Assembly (NCBI GenBank): GCA_964017185.1
Contig: OZ024875.1
Coordinates: forward strand, 26,669,456 to 26,733,455
From: Rugalucina vietnamica
Taxonomy: Eukaryota > Mollusca > Bivalvia > Lucinida > Lucinidae
Length of the DNA stretch: 64,000 bases
Reading direction: 5' to 3'
The notes beneath the pieces were generated by a model. The model did not search any database. It had not been told where the DNA came from and saw nothing but the letters and a program-made list of their open reading frames with translations. Numbering within the stretch: position 1 is the stretch's first letter; each line of letters begins with the position of its first letter. A program made the position numbers and the translations under genes. Positions 1-11,210 of this stretch are shown in pieces.

Positions 1-642
1 AGCCTAGGGTGTCTATATCCAACATAACTTTAACAACCACATAAAGCAATCGATCTGTGAGCAAACAGACTAGAAAATCCAGTGAAAGAGTTCTGCTTAT
101 CATTCCAATTAAAATGGTAATCAGCCTCTTTAAACAAATAAGTCTCTTATCAAACAAACCAATAAAGCACGCAAGTTCCAGCAAGTTGTTATATCAATAT
201 TCTGCTGCATGCAGCCAGCTCAGGCCAAAAATAAAAATTTGTTTGTTTGCCCTCTCCCTACCTACTCACCTAAAATAGGGCCTACCCGAAAAATTTTATT
301 GCCCTTTCAATTTTTTTTTTTTTTTTTTTTTTTTTAATGGTTCTGTCAGAAGATAAATTGTTTTCCCTAGAAAGTAATGAGTTTTCATTTAAACCATGAC
401 CCTCCTCACCAATTGGATATTTTGTTCTTATGTTCAAGCACTACAAAACATAAAATGCAACTGTAACTGTGAGTAGCTTTGACAAAATTGTAGCTAATTC
501 CTTTGACCAAAAATAACATAATACAGTGGTTCATAAAAAAAAAATAAAAAAAATAAAAAAATAAAATCCTACCTACCTACCCAACTTTTCTAGACAGGGT
601 AGGGAGAGGGCAAACAGAAATAATTTTAAATGTGGCCTCAGT

Positions 643-682
<40 letters not shown>

Positions 683-1486
683 CAACATTAAATGAGATAT
701 GGCATGAGAAAACCTGTCCTTTGGTTTCTGTCCATGTCCGAGACAAACCAACCAGTATACAGTCATATAGAAAAAGGATAGAAGTTGAATCAAAAGGGAC
801 ATTGTACTGTCCATATAATGAAAACAAAGGCGCTCATCAGCTGTGCAGTTACTTCTTTGTTTTGACATATGCAGAAAGCCATTTTTTCCATGGTGCTGCT
901 CAAATGGTGATGGTGATCAAGAGTCAAGACTCACTTCCATCCTTGAAAATGCCTTGTTTCACATCACGCTTGTATTTCTCATTTATTTCCATATAGTTAA
1001 CACACATGAATCTTGTAAATAATGATTTGCAACAGAGTACATGGAATACTCAGTCTGCAGTTCTGGCAGAGCAGAAAGGCAGTGAACAGCACTGTTTGCA
1101 TGTGATTAGGCTGTGACTGGCTGGGGAAGCCGCTGCCACTGATTTTGTTATGTTTGTGTGATACAGAATAAGACTTATTTTCTCACAATGGTGTTAAAAA
1201 CCTCCATCGTATTAATGGCCAAAAAGCTGTCAACATTGTCAGTTGACAGACAACTTTCATGTGAAATCTCAGTGTAGCAGAACAGAAACATTTATACAAA
1301 GCCAGACCTTGGATTGAGACACTGAGAATAGTGCAGTCCAGAGTTACCAGTGATAATGATAAAACATGAATGCTAGGGTGACATTTCAGCAGCACTGCCA
1401 TCTATGTCAGTTTCAAGGGCAAAAGCTACAAATGTCTGACAGACCGACAATAATATGTGGCTTGCAGTGCTCCAGCTAGGATTTAA
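1..1486. other. Repeat-rich stretch without recognised genes
   Basis: GTTTGCCCTCTCCCTACC at 241-260 is inverted at 598-617, with poly(T) runs at 309-335 and 645-678, so a small inverted-repeat unit covers about 230-680. The short ORFs have no recognisable motif. Confidence 0.4.
702..868. mobile_element. Partial TGAGCC-type element
   Basis: The matching parts are GGCATGAGAAAACC, GTCCGAGACAAACCA, TAGTACAAT-like sequence and AAACAAAGGCGCTCATCAGC. The element breaks off within the hairpin, and the left flank is poly(T). Confidence 0.5.
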
Positions 1487-2001
1487 CCTTTAGCATGCTG
1501 TAGGCGACTGCGGTCGACCGTGGAATACCTATCTGTGCCAACTAGAGGCGACTGCGGTCGACAAGAAAAACCGCTTTCAAATTTCCCGCACTTTTCGCCC
1601 ACTGCCTACTTATGAATATTAATGAGCGATGCCCAGACAGTTGCGCATGAAAACAACATGGCGGCTTGTGGTTTTGGGACCGATTTGTCGGCCGATTTTG
1701 ATCGGATTTTCGTTATTTTTGCATTAGAAATGCATTTTCAGCGCTTTTTTCGCTGGTAAATGGAAAATTGGGTGCATTTACACCCAAAATATGACATCGT
1801 AACGGTACGTATGATGAATTTTTACGCTAGAAATCGGCGTAACAAAGACTTCCGAAACCGAAAGTAGATTTGTTTACTGCGTTTGTTGAATTTATTCAGC
1901 TGTTTTTATGGCTCAAAAATTAAGAAAACACGGAAAAAAATTGAAAAAAACGTCAGTGGGCTGCGATATCGATTTCACTATATTGCTCAGCATGCTAAAG
2001 G
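1487..2001. mobile_element. TTAA-flanked piggyBac-like TIR element (515 bp)
   Basis: CCTTTAGCATGCTG at the left and CAGCATGCTAAAGG at the right are perfect inverted repeats, flanked on both sides by TTAA, the piggyBac target duplication. AGGCGACTGCGGTCGAC occurs twice near the left end. No transposase, so non-autonomous. Confidence 0.85.
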
Positions 2002-2004
2002 TTA

Positions 2005-2150
2005 AAAAGGGCAGGGCTGACTGGTTTTGAAAAGGGCACTTTCTAAATTCAGTGCGTGGCAAGACACAAAAAGGGCACTTTCGGCGTGCGGCAACGAGCA
2101 AAAAGGGCACTTTTTAGTTCATGAAATACTTAAAATCCAAAAAGGGTTGA
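2005..2150. repeat. AAAAAGGGCACTTT-type short tandem motif
   Basis: The motif AAAAAGGGCACTTT recurs about three times at irregular spacing. Related AAAAGGGCAACAGGGCG sequence occurs at 4310-4365, on the other side of the composite repeat, suggesting that the composite repeat inserted into an older repeat. Confidence 0.45.
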
Positions 2151-2221
2151 AGAAGTTAACCATGCAGTTATAAGACTGCAACTAGAGCTGCACTGCTGGT
2201 TACTCCAGCCTTCAAAGCTAA

Positions 2222-4232
2222 AAACCAGAGGACCAATGGTCCTGTAAACGCTCACCTGAGACCTGAGATATATACAAGTACATGTACCAACAAACCTGAT
2301 AGACTAGAATGGTACAATGCATGTATATAACCCTAGGGCAGGGTCAGAATAACTCCTGGAGTCAATGTCTTTTTCAAATCATAAAATTCAGTCCATTTGC
2401 CAATTAACTGCAAGTTTTGTCCTTCAAATGACATTTAAACAATTTTCTCCATTCAAATGCATGGGCGATCTAAGTTGACCTTGCCATGAAATAAGTCAAG
2501 GTCATCCCAGTGTCATGATTTATACAAATTTTGTAGACCTCCATTCCTTAATGCTTCATGCCAAGTTTCAAAATCATAGGCCTTCTGGTTCTGAAGAAGA
2601 TTTTTTAAAATTTTTTGCTATTTATAGCCATGGTGGCCATCTTGGTCATGTGACCTTGACCATTTATATAAACTTTCATGTCCTCTTCCTAAGGATACTC
2701 CACATAAAGTTTCGCTTTGATTGGCTAAGCAGTTTCTGAGAAAAAGCTGTTTGAAGATTATGGTCATCTACATGTATATAGCTCCGGGGCAGAGGCAGAC
2801 AACCCCTGGGCCTAAAATATTTTCATAAGCATAAATCTTCTGTCCATTGCTCATTCCTAGCAAGTTTTCTGCCATTACATGACACTTTCCTATTTCTCCC
2901 ATTCAAATGCATGGGCGACCTAAGTTGACCTTGCCGTAAAATAGGTCAAGGTCATCCCAGGGTCCTGATTTATATAAACTTTTTAGAGCTCCATTCCCAG
3001 ATGCTTCATACCAAGTTTCAAAATCATAGGCCTTTCTGGTTCTGAAGAAGAAGATTTTTAAATGTTTTTGCTATTTATAGCCATGGCGGCTATCTTGGTC
3101 ATGTGACCTTGACCATTTATATAAACTTTCATTCCCTCTTCCTAAGGAAGCTCCACAAAAAGTTTGGCTTTGATTGGCCTAGCGGTTTCAGAGAAGAAGA
3201 TGTTTCAATATTATGGTCATATACATGTATATAGCCCTGGGGCAGGGGCAGACAACCCCCTGGGCCCAAAATATTTTCATAAACATAAATCTTCTGTCCG
3301 CTTGCTGATTTCTAGCAAGTTTTCTAACATTTAATTACATTTTCCTATTTTTTCCCATTCAAATGCATGGGAGACCTAAATTGACCTTGCCGTAAAATAG
3401 GTCATGGTCATCCCAGGGTCATGATTTATATAAACTTTGTAGAGCTCCATTCCCAGATGCTTCACACCAAGTTTCAAAATCATAGGCCTTCTGGTTCTGA
3501 AGAAGAAGATTTTTAAACGTTTTTGCTATTTATAGCCATGGTGGCCATCTTGGTCATGTGACCTTGACCATTTATATAAACTTTCATTCCCCCTTCCCAA
3601 GGATGCTCCACATGAAGTTTGGCTTTGATTGGCCTAGCAGTTTCAGAGAAGAAGATGTTTGAATATTGTGGTCATATACATGTATATAGCCCCGGGGCAG
3701 GGGCAGACAACCCCCCAGGGGCTAAAATTTTCCATTAAGATTAATCTTCTGTCCATTTGCCTATTCCCAGTTAGTCTTACCCATTAAATAGCACTTTACC
3801 ATTTTTTCCCATTCAAATGCATTGGCAACCTAAGTTGACCTTGCCGTAAAATAGGTCAAGGTCATCCCAGGGTTATGATTTATATAAACTATGATGGGCC
3901 TGCGTCCCCGATGCTACATACCAAGTTTCGTGGAAATCGGCCTACTGGTTCTGGAGAAGAAGATTTTTAAAGGTTTTTGCTATTTATAGCCATGGCGGCC
4001 ATCTTGGTCATGTGACCTGGACCACTTATATAAACTTTCGTTCCCCCTTCCTAAGGATGCTCCACATGAAGTTTGGCTTTGATTGGCCATGCGGTTTCAG
4101 AGGAGAAGATCTTTGAAATTGTGAACGACGGACGACGACGGACGACGACGGACGACGCCGGACGACGGACGACGGACGCCGGAGCATGGGTATACTATAA
4201 GCTCACCTGTGAGCCTTCGGCTCAGGTGAGCT
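2222..4232 (+). mobile_element. Composite repeat with ~455-bp tandem units (copy 1)
   Basis: It begins AAACCAGAGGACCAATGGTC (itself palindromic) followed by GCTCACCTGAG, and ends in the hairpin GCTCACCTGTGAGCC-TTCGGCTCAGGTGAGCT, so the ends are inverted to one another. Four internal units repeat every ~446-456 bp (TTGACCTTGCC at 2478, 2926, 3381, 3837). Each has TGACCTTGCCGTAAAATAGG, TCAAGGTCA and GGCGGCCATCTTGGTCATGT. A GGACGACG run precedes the 3' hairpin. No ORF. The superfamily is unclear. Confidence 0.8.
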
Positions 4233-5590
4233 AAAAAAGTATCTTTCTTAATTTTTGTCAGATTTTTATGATCTTTTTACCAAATTAAAGGACTGCAGGG
4301 TGCAAACTTCATGAAAAAGAGCACAACAGGGCGCTGGAAAAGGGCAACAGGGCGATGTGCCCTGCTAATTTATTATAGTTGAAGCACTGGGCTTATATAC
4401 CAAAGCAGCAGACGGTGTCTGTAATAAAAAGCACTGCATTGGTTATGAATTTATGTTAATTTTAAATGTCTCAGACTCACCAACAGCAATGGCCATATAA
4501 AGACAGAGACTGTGACTGAGATTAACATCATTCTTACAACATAATCTCAAAGACTGGAAATGCACTCATGCACCCAGTCTACAAGGCGCATGGCTTAACC
4601 ATTATTCCACAAAGAGACATGTGCACAGACAGCTTCATGTCTATAGTTTGGGCCGACGACTTGGTTACATAGTAAACCAAAAAAAACAGATTTGTGTTAA
4701 GAATATTTGATACTCACTGGTCAGTGTGTAAATACACTGTTTTAGAAATTGGGGAAAAGACACCAAACCCAATTTGGACATCTGCTTATATTAGGAAAGA
4801 AACCAAAAAGACAAGTGATCAGTCATGAATAAATAGATAACCATTACTAGAGAAAGCAGAATAAATCAATGAACAAATCAATTCAATAACAGAAGTCAGG
4901 AATTCTTGGGCCATCTTTTCTATGGCAAGAAAGATAATTGAACCCCTTTTTTTGAGAGAGGTCTGATTTTGTTATTAGCAGCCTGAACTGATACCAAACT
5001 AGACTAACATCTATTTGATTACTAAAATAACATCTATTTGGTTACATTAGACTGCATTTATTGATGATACAGTACATTTCTCCACATGCAATACATATTT
5101 CATTCCTGTTGAGGGAACCAGCATCTGTACAGGCTGATCAGCAGTGTCTGTTCTAGTTTTAAAAGTATCTTAGCATTGACTCTTGAAAATGTATCTGCGA
5201 CCGAGAAGGCTGCTTGTCTGACCACGTCTAAATCACTTCTCCCAACGTGCGGATACATTGTTTCCTTAAATGCTTTAAAATCCAAGATGTAAGCAAGCTT
5301 TTAGGCATTTAGATTTGCAAGCTTTTAGAAATCCTGGAACTTGCTATGTATATATGTGTCATTGTCTTTCTGTAGCTTAATTTTCAATTTTCAGAGAAAC
5401 TCCACAAACTTGTAATTACTTCTAGAGAAAACACTATAATTTGACTTCCTTTTCAGAACATGAACATAATTACAGAACTGAATCAAATAGATAGTAATGA
5501 CTTAGAAACCAAGAACTAGTTATTGAGGTCGAATCAGAGCATACATATTGTGGATTTCCTAGCAAACCATTGTCCTTAATGAGGTACATT
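4233..5590. other. Stretch with one possible minus-strand exon
   Basis: The frame at 5100-5285 (minus) reads YPHVGRSDLDVVRQAAFSVA then DTFSRVNAKILLKL, which looks protein-like and faintly HEAT-repeat-like, with possible acceptors near 5263-5272. No partner exon was found. The rest shows nothing recognisable. Confidence 0.25.
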
Positions 5591-5787
5591 TGAGCCGCCT
5601 TATGGGAAAAAACAACAATCTGCATAGGCGAAAACAAAGAAAGCTGATCAGCGGCTCGGATAGAACAATTCCTCTTCTACATAAATCTGAAATTTCAAGC
5701 TTCTAGCTCTTTTCTGTGCTTGTATAGGCCAGTTTGTGTCGGACCTGATCCGAAACCACATTGCTGGTTTTACCACTAGGCGGCTCA
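5591..5787. mobile_element. TGAGCC-type TIR element
   Basis: A copy of the same family with TGAGCCGCC start and GGCGGCTCA end, ~197 bp. It lacks part of the internal hairpin. Flanking ATT on both sides may be a 3-bp target duplication, but other copies do not confirm this. Confidence 0.75.
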
Positions 5788-6302
5788 ATTTTAATACACT
5801 ACATCCCTCCATGACTGTACAAGGTTCAATAGAAAAATGACTTGAAACTTGCAATTTCAGGTTAACAAAGAAATGAAATATATATATAGGCGAAATAACA
5901 ATATGTGGCAGCACAACTAAACTGCTTCTTTTTTATTTTTCATACAATCATGAATACCATACAAAAAGCAGGTTTTTATGCTGTACAGCACAAACTACCA
6001 GCAGCTTAACAAGGATTACACAGGCTGATCTATCCTCTTGGTTGTTTCCCCTTCTATATAATTATGACCTTAGCTGTTGGTGGGACGTTAAACCCAAACT
6101 CAACCAACCAGACTGACTATCAGATTCATGACTATGGTATATGATGCATAATTATTCTCCTTGCCTCCCTGATATTCATTAGGTCAGGCGTAGTGAGGAT
6201 GAATGGATTTTCCATCACTCTGATAGACAGACCATATCATTATTGAAGTCAGTAACAGACATCAAATCTATAAAGTCTACAAACACCAGAATTTTAACAT
6301 GA

Positions 6303-6520
6303 TCCTGTGCGTGAGAAAATCAACAATTTGGAGTTCCGAACGGGTCTGACACAAACCAGCCTCTACAGTCACAGAAGCAGGCTAGATTCTTGAAATTTTG
6401 GATTTAAGAAGAGGTGGAGTTGTATCTGTGTAGCGAAAACAGCTTCGCGGTTACAGCGAAGCTGGTCTGCGCCGTTGTTTTCGTATATGCAAATTGTTGG
6501 TTTTCTGATGTGGCGGCTCA
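6303..6520. mobile_element. TGAGCC-type TIR element
   Basis: A copy recognised by GTGAGAAAATCAACAATTTG, the internal AGCTTCGCGGTTACAGCGAA hairpin and the GGCGGCTCA end. The first bases of the left terminus have diverged. Confidence 0.7.
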
Positions 6521-6702
6521 TAAGATACACAAATGTATAGCTTCCTGATGTAATCATGGAAATGTACAGGAATTTCTAGCCATATTGGTTGGTGAGCATA
6601 AACATCTGATCAATATGGCTTTATTAAGTATCCCTGAATAAAGAATTTATGGCACCAACACTGTCACTGAAGCCTTAATATTGTACTAGAAACACCACAC
6701 TT

Positions 6703-7457
6703 AAGTCCAATTCGCATGCGCCAAAAATACACACGTGTAAATATACTCCGGTGTGCAAATTTTACTCGGGGTAAGTAAATGGCGCATGCGAACGTAAATA
6801 CACACCGGAGTATATTTACATATGGGTAAATTTACTCTGGGTCTGACCAGATGCAAATTTTATTTTTACAAATACACACGTGTAAATTTACTATAATGTC
6901 CCATGCGAACGCAAAGTAAAATTTACCCATGAGTATTTTTATTTCTAGTCAATATTCTGCTTTTAGATAACGAATTTTCTCATTTTTTGTTCCTAACTGA
7001 TTATATGATAGTTGCTGAAACTGTGGACATTGTTGCTAAATAAGAGTTTATTGCCATTCATAACATTTTAGATCATATTGAGTGCAAACAGCCACACTAT
7101 TTCTTCATCATTCTTGGTGAGGATTCTTGGGGCATTTTAACAGGAATTCCTTGTGAAAGGATGAAAAAAGGGAACTTAACTGCTAAGGTTAAGCCTGACC
7201 ATTACATGATTCCCCTCTGCTGCCAAAGTCTACATGAACACCTTGAAGCAGCCTCTTCTTGTTTTGCAAATACAGAAAACTTAAATGAACAGGTTTTAAT
7301 CCAGAAATGATAAATTTACCTACAAAAATACTCCTGGCGATAAAACCCATGCGAACGCAATTTAAATTTACTCTCAGGTTGATTTGCACACCGGAGTATA
7401 AATACACACCGGAGTATATTTACACGCGTGTATTTTTTGCGCATGCGAATTGGACTT
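6703..7457. mobile_element. TIR element with GTCCAATTCGC ends (755 bp)
   Basis: AAGTCCAATTCGCATGCGC at the left is perfectly inverted at the right. Subterminal ACACCGGAGTATATTTACA and GTAAATTTACC motifs recur in both orientations. No transposase. The target duplication is not clear. Confidence 0.8.
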
Positions 7458-7466
7458 TACACAATA

Positions 7467-7700
7467 TGAGCCGCGACACCAGAAAACCAGTCTTCGGGGT
7501 TTCTGACCAGGTCTGACACAAACCAGCATGGTCACAGAAGCAGGCTAGAACTTGAAATTTCGGATTTAGGAAGAAGACAAATTGTACTATCCAAGTCGCG
7601 AAAACAAAGGCGCTGATAAGCTTTGCAGTTACTCCGAAGCTGATCTGCGCCTTTGTTTTCGCATAGGCAAAAAACCCCGGTTTTCTCACAATGCGGCTCA
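7467..7700. mobile_element. TGAGCC-type TIR element
   Basis: A ~234-bp copy with TGAGCCGCG and GCGGCTCA ends, flanked by TA on both sides. Its hairpin has changed to AGCTTTGCAGTTACTCCGAA but remains partly self-complementary. It starts 9 bp after the preceding GTCCAATTCGC element. Confidence 0.75.
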
Positions 7701-7703
7701 TAT

Positions 7704-8075
7704 ATTGCTCAGTATATCAAAATTTAGAAAAATAAAAATATTCTAGGGCTGCAGATGCCACTTCCTCTCTCCATCCTCCTCAATCCTCGAAACAAAACCT
7801 TGAATATCTTTCATTCTTAAGGATGAATTTCAGAGTCCTGAATCTGGATTTTTTGCATACCTGCATCTGAGCAAGACCTAGCAACTAAAGGTTGATTGGT
7901 TGATTTGGTGTTTTATGTCCCACTCAATAGCGATGGACATGCAAACACAGTGACAGGCTTGCCAGGGATTTTTTCGGAGTGTCTTAGGGTCCGAAATAAG
8001 GCCCCATTCCCAATGAAATGTGGGTGATATTTTTCCCAATCTAGAAAAAAAAAGTTCCCAATCGCACAGCTCTGT
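7704..8075. other. Short unassigned stretch with SINE tail sequence
   Basis: GGTTGATTGGTTGATTTGGT and TTTATGTCCCACTCAATAGC resemble degraded SINE tails. From 7936 the sequence is the left copy of the duplicated segment. Confidence 0.35.
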
Positions 8076-8339
8076 AAACCAGAGGACTAATGCTCACCTG
8101 ATCTGGACAGCTTTACTTGCGTTAGAACAAAGAGCCAATGGGGGAGTTTGAAGGTTTAGTAGTAAGTCTATGGAGACTATAGACCCCCGTGGTGTGGTCA
8201 AATTTGACCCAAGGGGCATGGATGGCACAATTTATGTAGAGGACCATTAGCCATTGCCACATACCAAACATCAAAGCCTTGGGCCCAGTGATTTCAGAGA
8301 AGATTTTTCTCTTATTTTTTTCTCCATTAAATTGTATAT

Positions 8340-8353
8340 GTTGCCATGGCAAC
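8340..8353. promoter_or_regulatory. X-box-like palindrome in the composite repeat
   Basis: GTTGCCATGGCAAC is an exact RFX-type X-box palindrome. It recurs in the duplicated segment at 9554-9567. Activity is unknown. Confidence 0.4.
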
Positions 8354-9553
8354 CAGAGTTCCAGTCCGATCTGCCAAGAAACAACATGCAAGCTTTCCTA
8401 CTGCCCGGTGATGCTGTGTGTGTAATGTGATCAAGATCCGCATAAGAGCTTTGGAAATATTGGTGTTTGACTGTTTCCTATAGGCTATAGCAAGTCTATG
8501 GAGACTATCAACCCCCAGGACGTGGCCAACTTTGACCCCAGGGGCATGATTGACACAATTTATCATGGGGACTACCAAACATTGCTACAATTTACAAACA
8601 AAATCTAGAACTGAACTTACTGAAGCTCTGGGATTTGTGGTTTCAGAGAAGAAGATTTTTTTAGTTTTCCCCATCGTAAGCTATGGGAGATTGACACCCC
8701 CAGGGCGTAGTCAATTTGGGCCCCAGGGGCATGGTTGGCACGATTTATAATGGGGACTACCAAACATCGCTACATACAAAATATAGAAGCTCTGGGTCTT
8801 CTGGTTTCAGAGAAGATTTTTTTTAGATTTTTCCCATAGTAAGTCTATGGAGACTATCGACCCCCGGGGCGTGGCCAAATTTGACCGCAGGGGCATGATT
8901 GGCACAATTAATAATGGGAACTACCAAACATGGCTGTGTGTACTAAATATCGAAGTTATTCTGTTTCATAATGTTTGTAAAACAGAACCTTTTCCTAGCA
9001 CACTGCCTCACCAAGAAGCTGGATATTTATATACTTAGCAACCAATAAATCATTAGATCATCCAAGATAATATTGTTTACAGTCTTTGTAGAATATCAGA
9101 GTGAACAAACAAGTTGAGAAACGGAACTAGAATTGAATAGTGTAAACTTCATACATGCAAACACAGTGACAGGCTTGCCAGGGATTTTTTCGGAGTGTCA
9201 AAGGGGCCGAAATAAGGCCCCATTCTCAATGAAATGTGGGTGATATTTTTCCCAATCTAGAAAAAAAGTTCCCAATCACACAGCTCTGCAAACCAGAGGA
9301 CTAATGCTCACCTGATCTGGACAGCTTTACTTGCGTTAGAACAAAGAGCCAATGGGGGAGTTTGAAGGTTTAGTAGTAAGTCTATGGAGACTATAAACCC
9401 CCGTGGTGTGGTCAAATTTGACCCAAGGGGCATGGATGGCACAATTTATGTAGAGGACCATTAGCCATTGCCACATACCAAACATCAAAGCTGTGGGCCC
9501 AGTGATTTCAGAGAAGATTTTTCTCTTATTTTTTTCTCCATTAAATTGTATAT

Positions 9554-9567
9554 GTTGCCATGGCAAC
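9554..9567. promoter_or_regulatory. Second X-box-like palindrome in the composite repeat
   Basis: An exact GTTGCCATGGCAAC, the duplicate of the site at 8340. Confidence 0.4.
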
Positions 9568-10544
9568 CAGAGTTCCAGTCCGATCTGCCAAGAAACAACA
9601 TGCAAGCTTTCCTACTGCCCGGTGATGCTGTGTGTGTAATGTGATCAAGATCCGCATAAGAGCTTTGGAAATATTGGTGTCTGAATGTTTCCTATAGCAA
9701 GTCTATGGAGACTATCAACCCCCAGGGCGTGGCCAACTTTGACCCCAGGGGCATGATTGACACAATTTATCATGGGGACTACACAATTTATCATGGGGAC
9801 TACCAAACATTGCTACAATTTACAAACAAAATCTAGAACTGAACTTACTGAAGCTCTGGAATTTGTGGTTTCAGAGAAGAAGATTTTTTTAGTTTTCCCC
9901 ATCATAAGCTATGGGAGATTGACACTCCAAGGGCGTAGTCAATTTGGGCCCCAGGGGCATGGTTGGCAAGATTTATAATGGGGACTACCAAACATTGCTA
10001 CATACAAAATATAGAAGCTCTGGTTACAGAGAAGATTTTTTTTAGATTTTTCCCATAGTAAGTCTATGGAGACTATCGACCCCCAAGGCATGGCCAAATT
10101 TGACCGCAGGGGCATGATTGGCACAATTAATAATGGGAACTACCAAACATGGCTGTGTGTACAAAGATCGAAGCTTTGGGCCTTCTGGTTTCAGAGAAGA
10201 AATTTTTTATTTTTTCCCAATGTAAGTCTATATGTGAGTTATCTGTTTCCATGGAAACAACAATTTTGATACAATCTGCTCCAAAACCTAATGCAGTCAA
10301 TCCCCTAACCCAATGATGGTTCACATATAATTTGACCAAGATCGGCCCACTAGCTTCAGAAATATTCTTCTTTGAAATTGTGGACGGACGACGGACGGAC
10401 GATGGATGCCTGCCTATTCTATAAGCTCAACTGTGAGCCTTTGGCTCAGGTGAGCTAATAATTTTCAACAGTTACAATCCATACATTGTTATATTCCATA
10501 TATGCTGTTTGATTTGATATTTAACATTGATAATAAGGTATTAA

Positions 10545-11071
10545 AGGGAAACATTACTATTTAATTCCCGCATATGATTTTCATGAAACTTCCTATGCTT
10601 CAAGATAATTGTATCCTTGGACTAAAATCGAAATAAAAATGGAGAGTCACCGGTCTCGTTTCCATGGTATCAGAACTTTTTGAATGTTTCTCGTGCATTT
10701 CAGGAAACCGCACTCGTAGCGGACATGTGTTTTGATATATATGTTATTACTACAAAAACAATTTAAACACAGGATGAGTGTTATTTTCTTACATTTTGAT
10801 ACTATTTGCTCTTAAACTGAGGAGATAACGAGCAAAATTAACTTTCCAGCCATCTTTTCAAACCTGCAAAAAGTACGTATTTTTGCGATATCTCCTAAAC
10901 TGCGCATATGATTTTGATTAAATTACACCAACAGATAGGAAATGTGGTAACCATTTAAAAGTTCAAATAAAAAATGGGGGTCACCGGATTGCGTTGGAAG
11001 ATATAGAGAAAAAACGTTCAATATTCCCGTTGCGCAAACAGTGTGCTCATAAACAATAGTAATGTTTACCC
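10545..11071. mobile_element. TTAA-flanked TIR element (527 bp)
   Basis: The left end AGGGAAACATTACTATT and right end AATAGTAATGTTTACCC are inverted with one base difference, and TTAA lies on both sides. The inside is A+T-rich, without an ORF. This is a second TTAA element, unrelated in sequence to that at 1487. Confidence 0.75.
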
Positions 11072-11210
11072 TTAATAATGATTCAAATTAAACCACTATA
11101 TCAGTGGAAAATATCAACTTTGAATATCATGAACAAAATTTTCCCAATTTCAGGGCTTGCATCCCTAATTTTCCCACCAAAATTGCCGCCCCCCCCCCCC
11201 CCCCCACAAC

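Larger units (their letters stand above)
8076..10456 (+). mobile_element. Composite repeat, short-unit relative with internal duplication
   Basis: It starts AAACCAGAGGACTAATGCTC and ends with the hairpin GCTCAACTGTGAGCC-TTTGGCTCAGGTGAGC, as in the 455-bp family. The inside differs: units of roughly 170 bp containing TCTATGGAGACTATCGACCC and GGGGCATGATTGGCACAATT. A segment from 7936 is repeated from 9152 (CATGCAAACACAGTGACAGG in both), so part of the element and its flank were duplicated directly. Confidence 0.75.

Noticed and set aside
2222..4232. Ordinary Helitron
   Set aside because: A 3' hairpin and CTAA-like end are present, but the two ends are inverted copies of each other and the hairpin touches the end. 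I left the class open.
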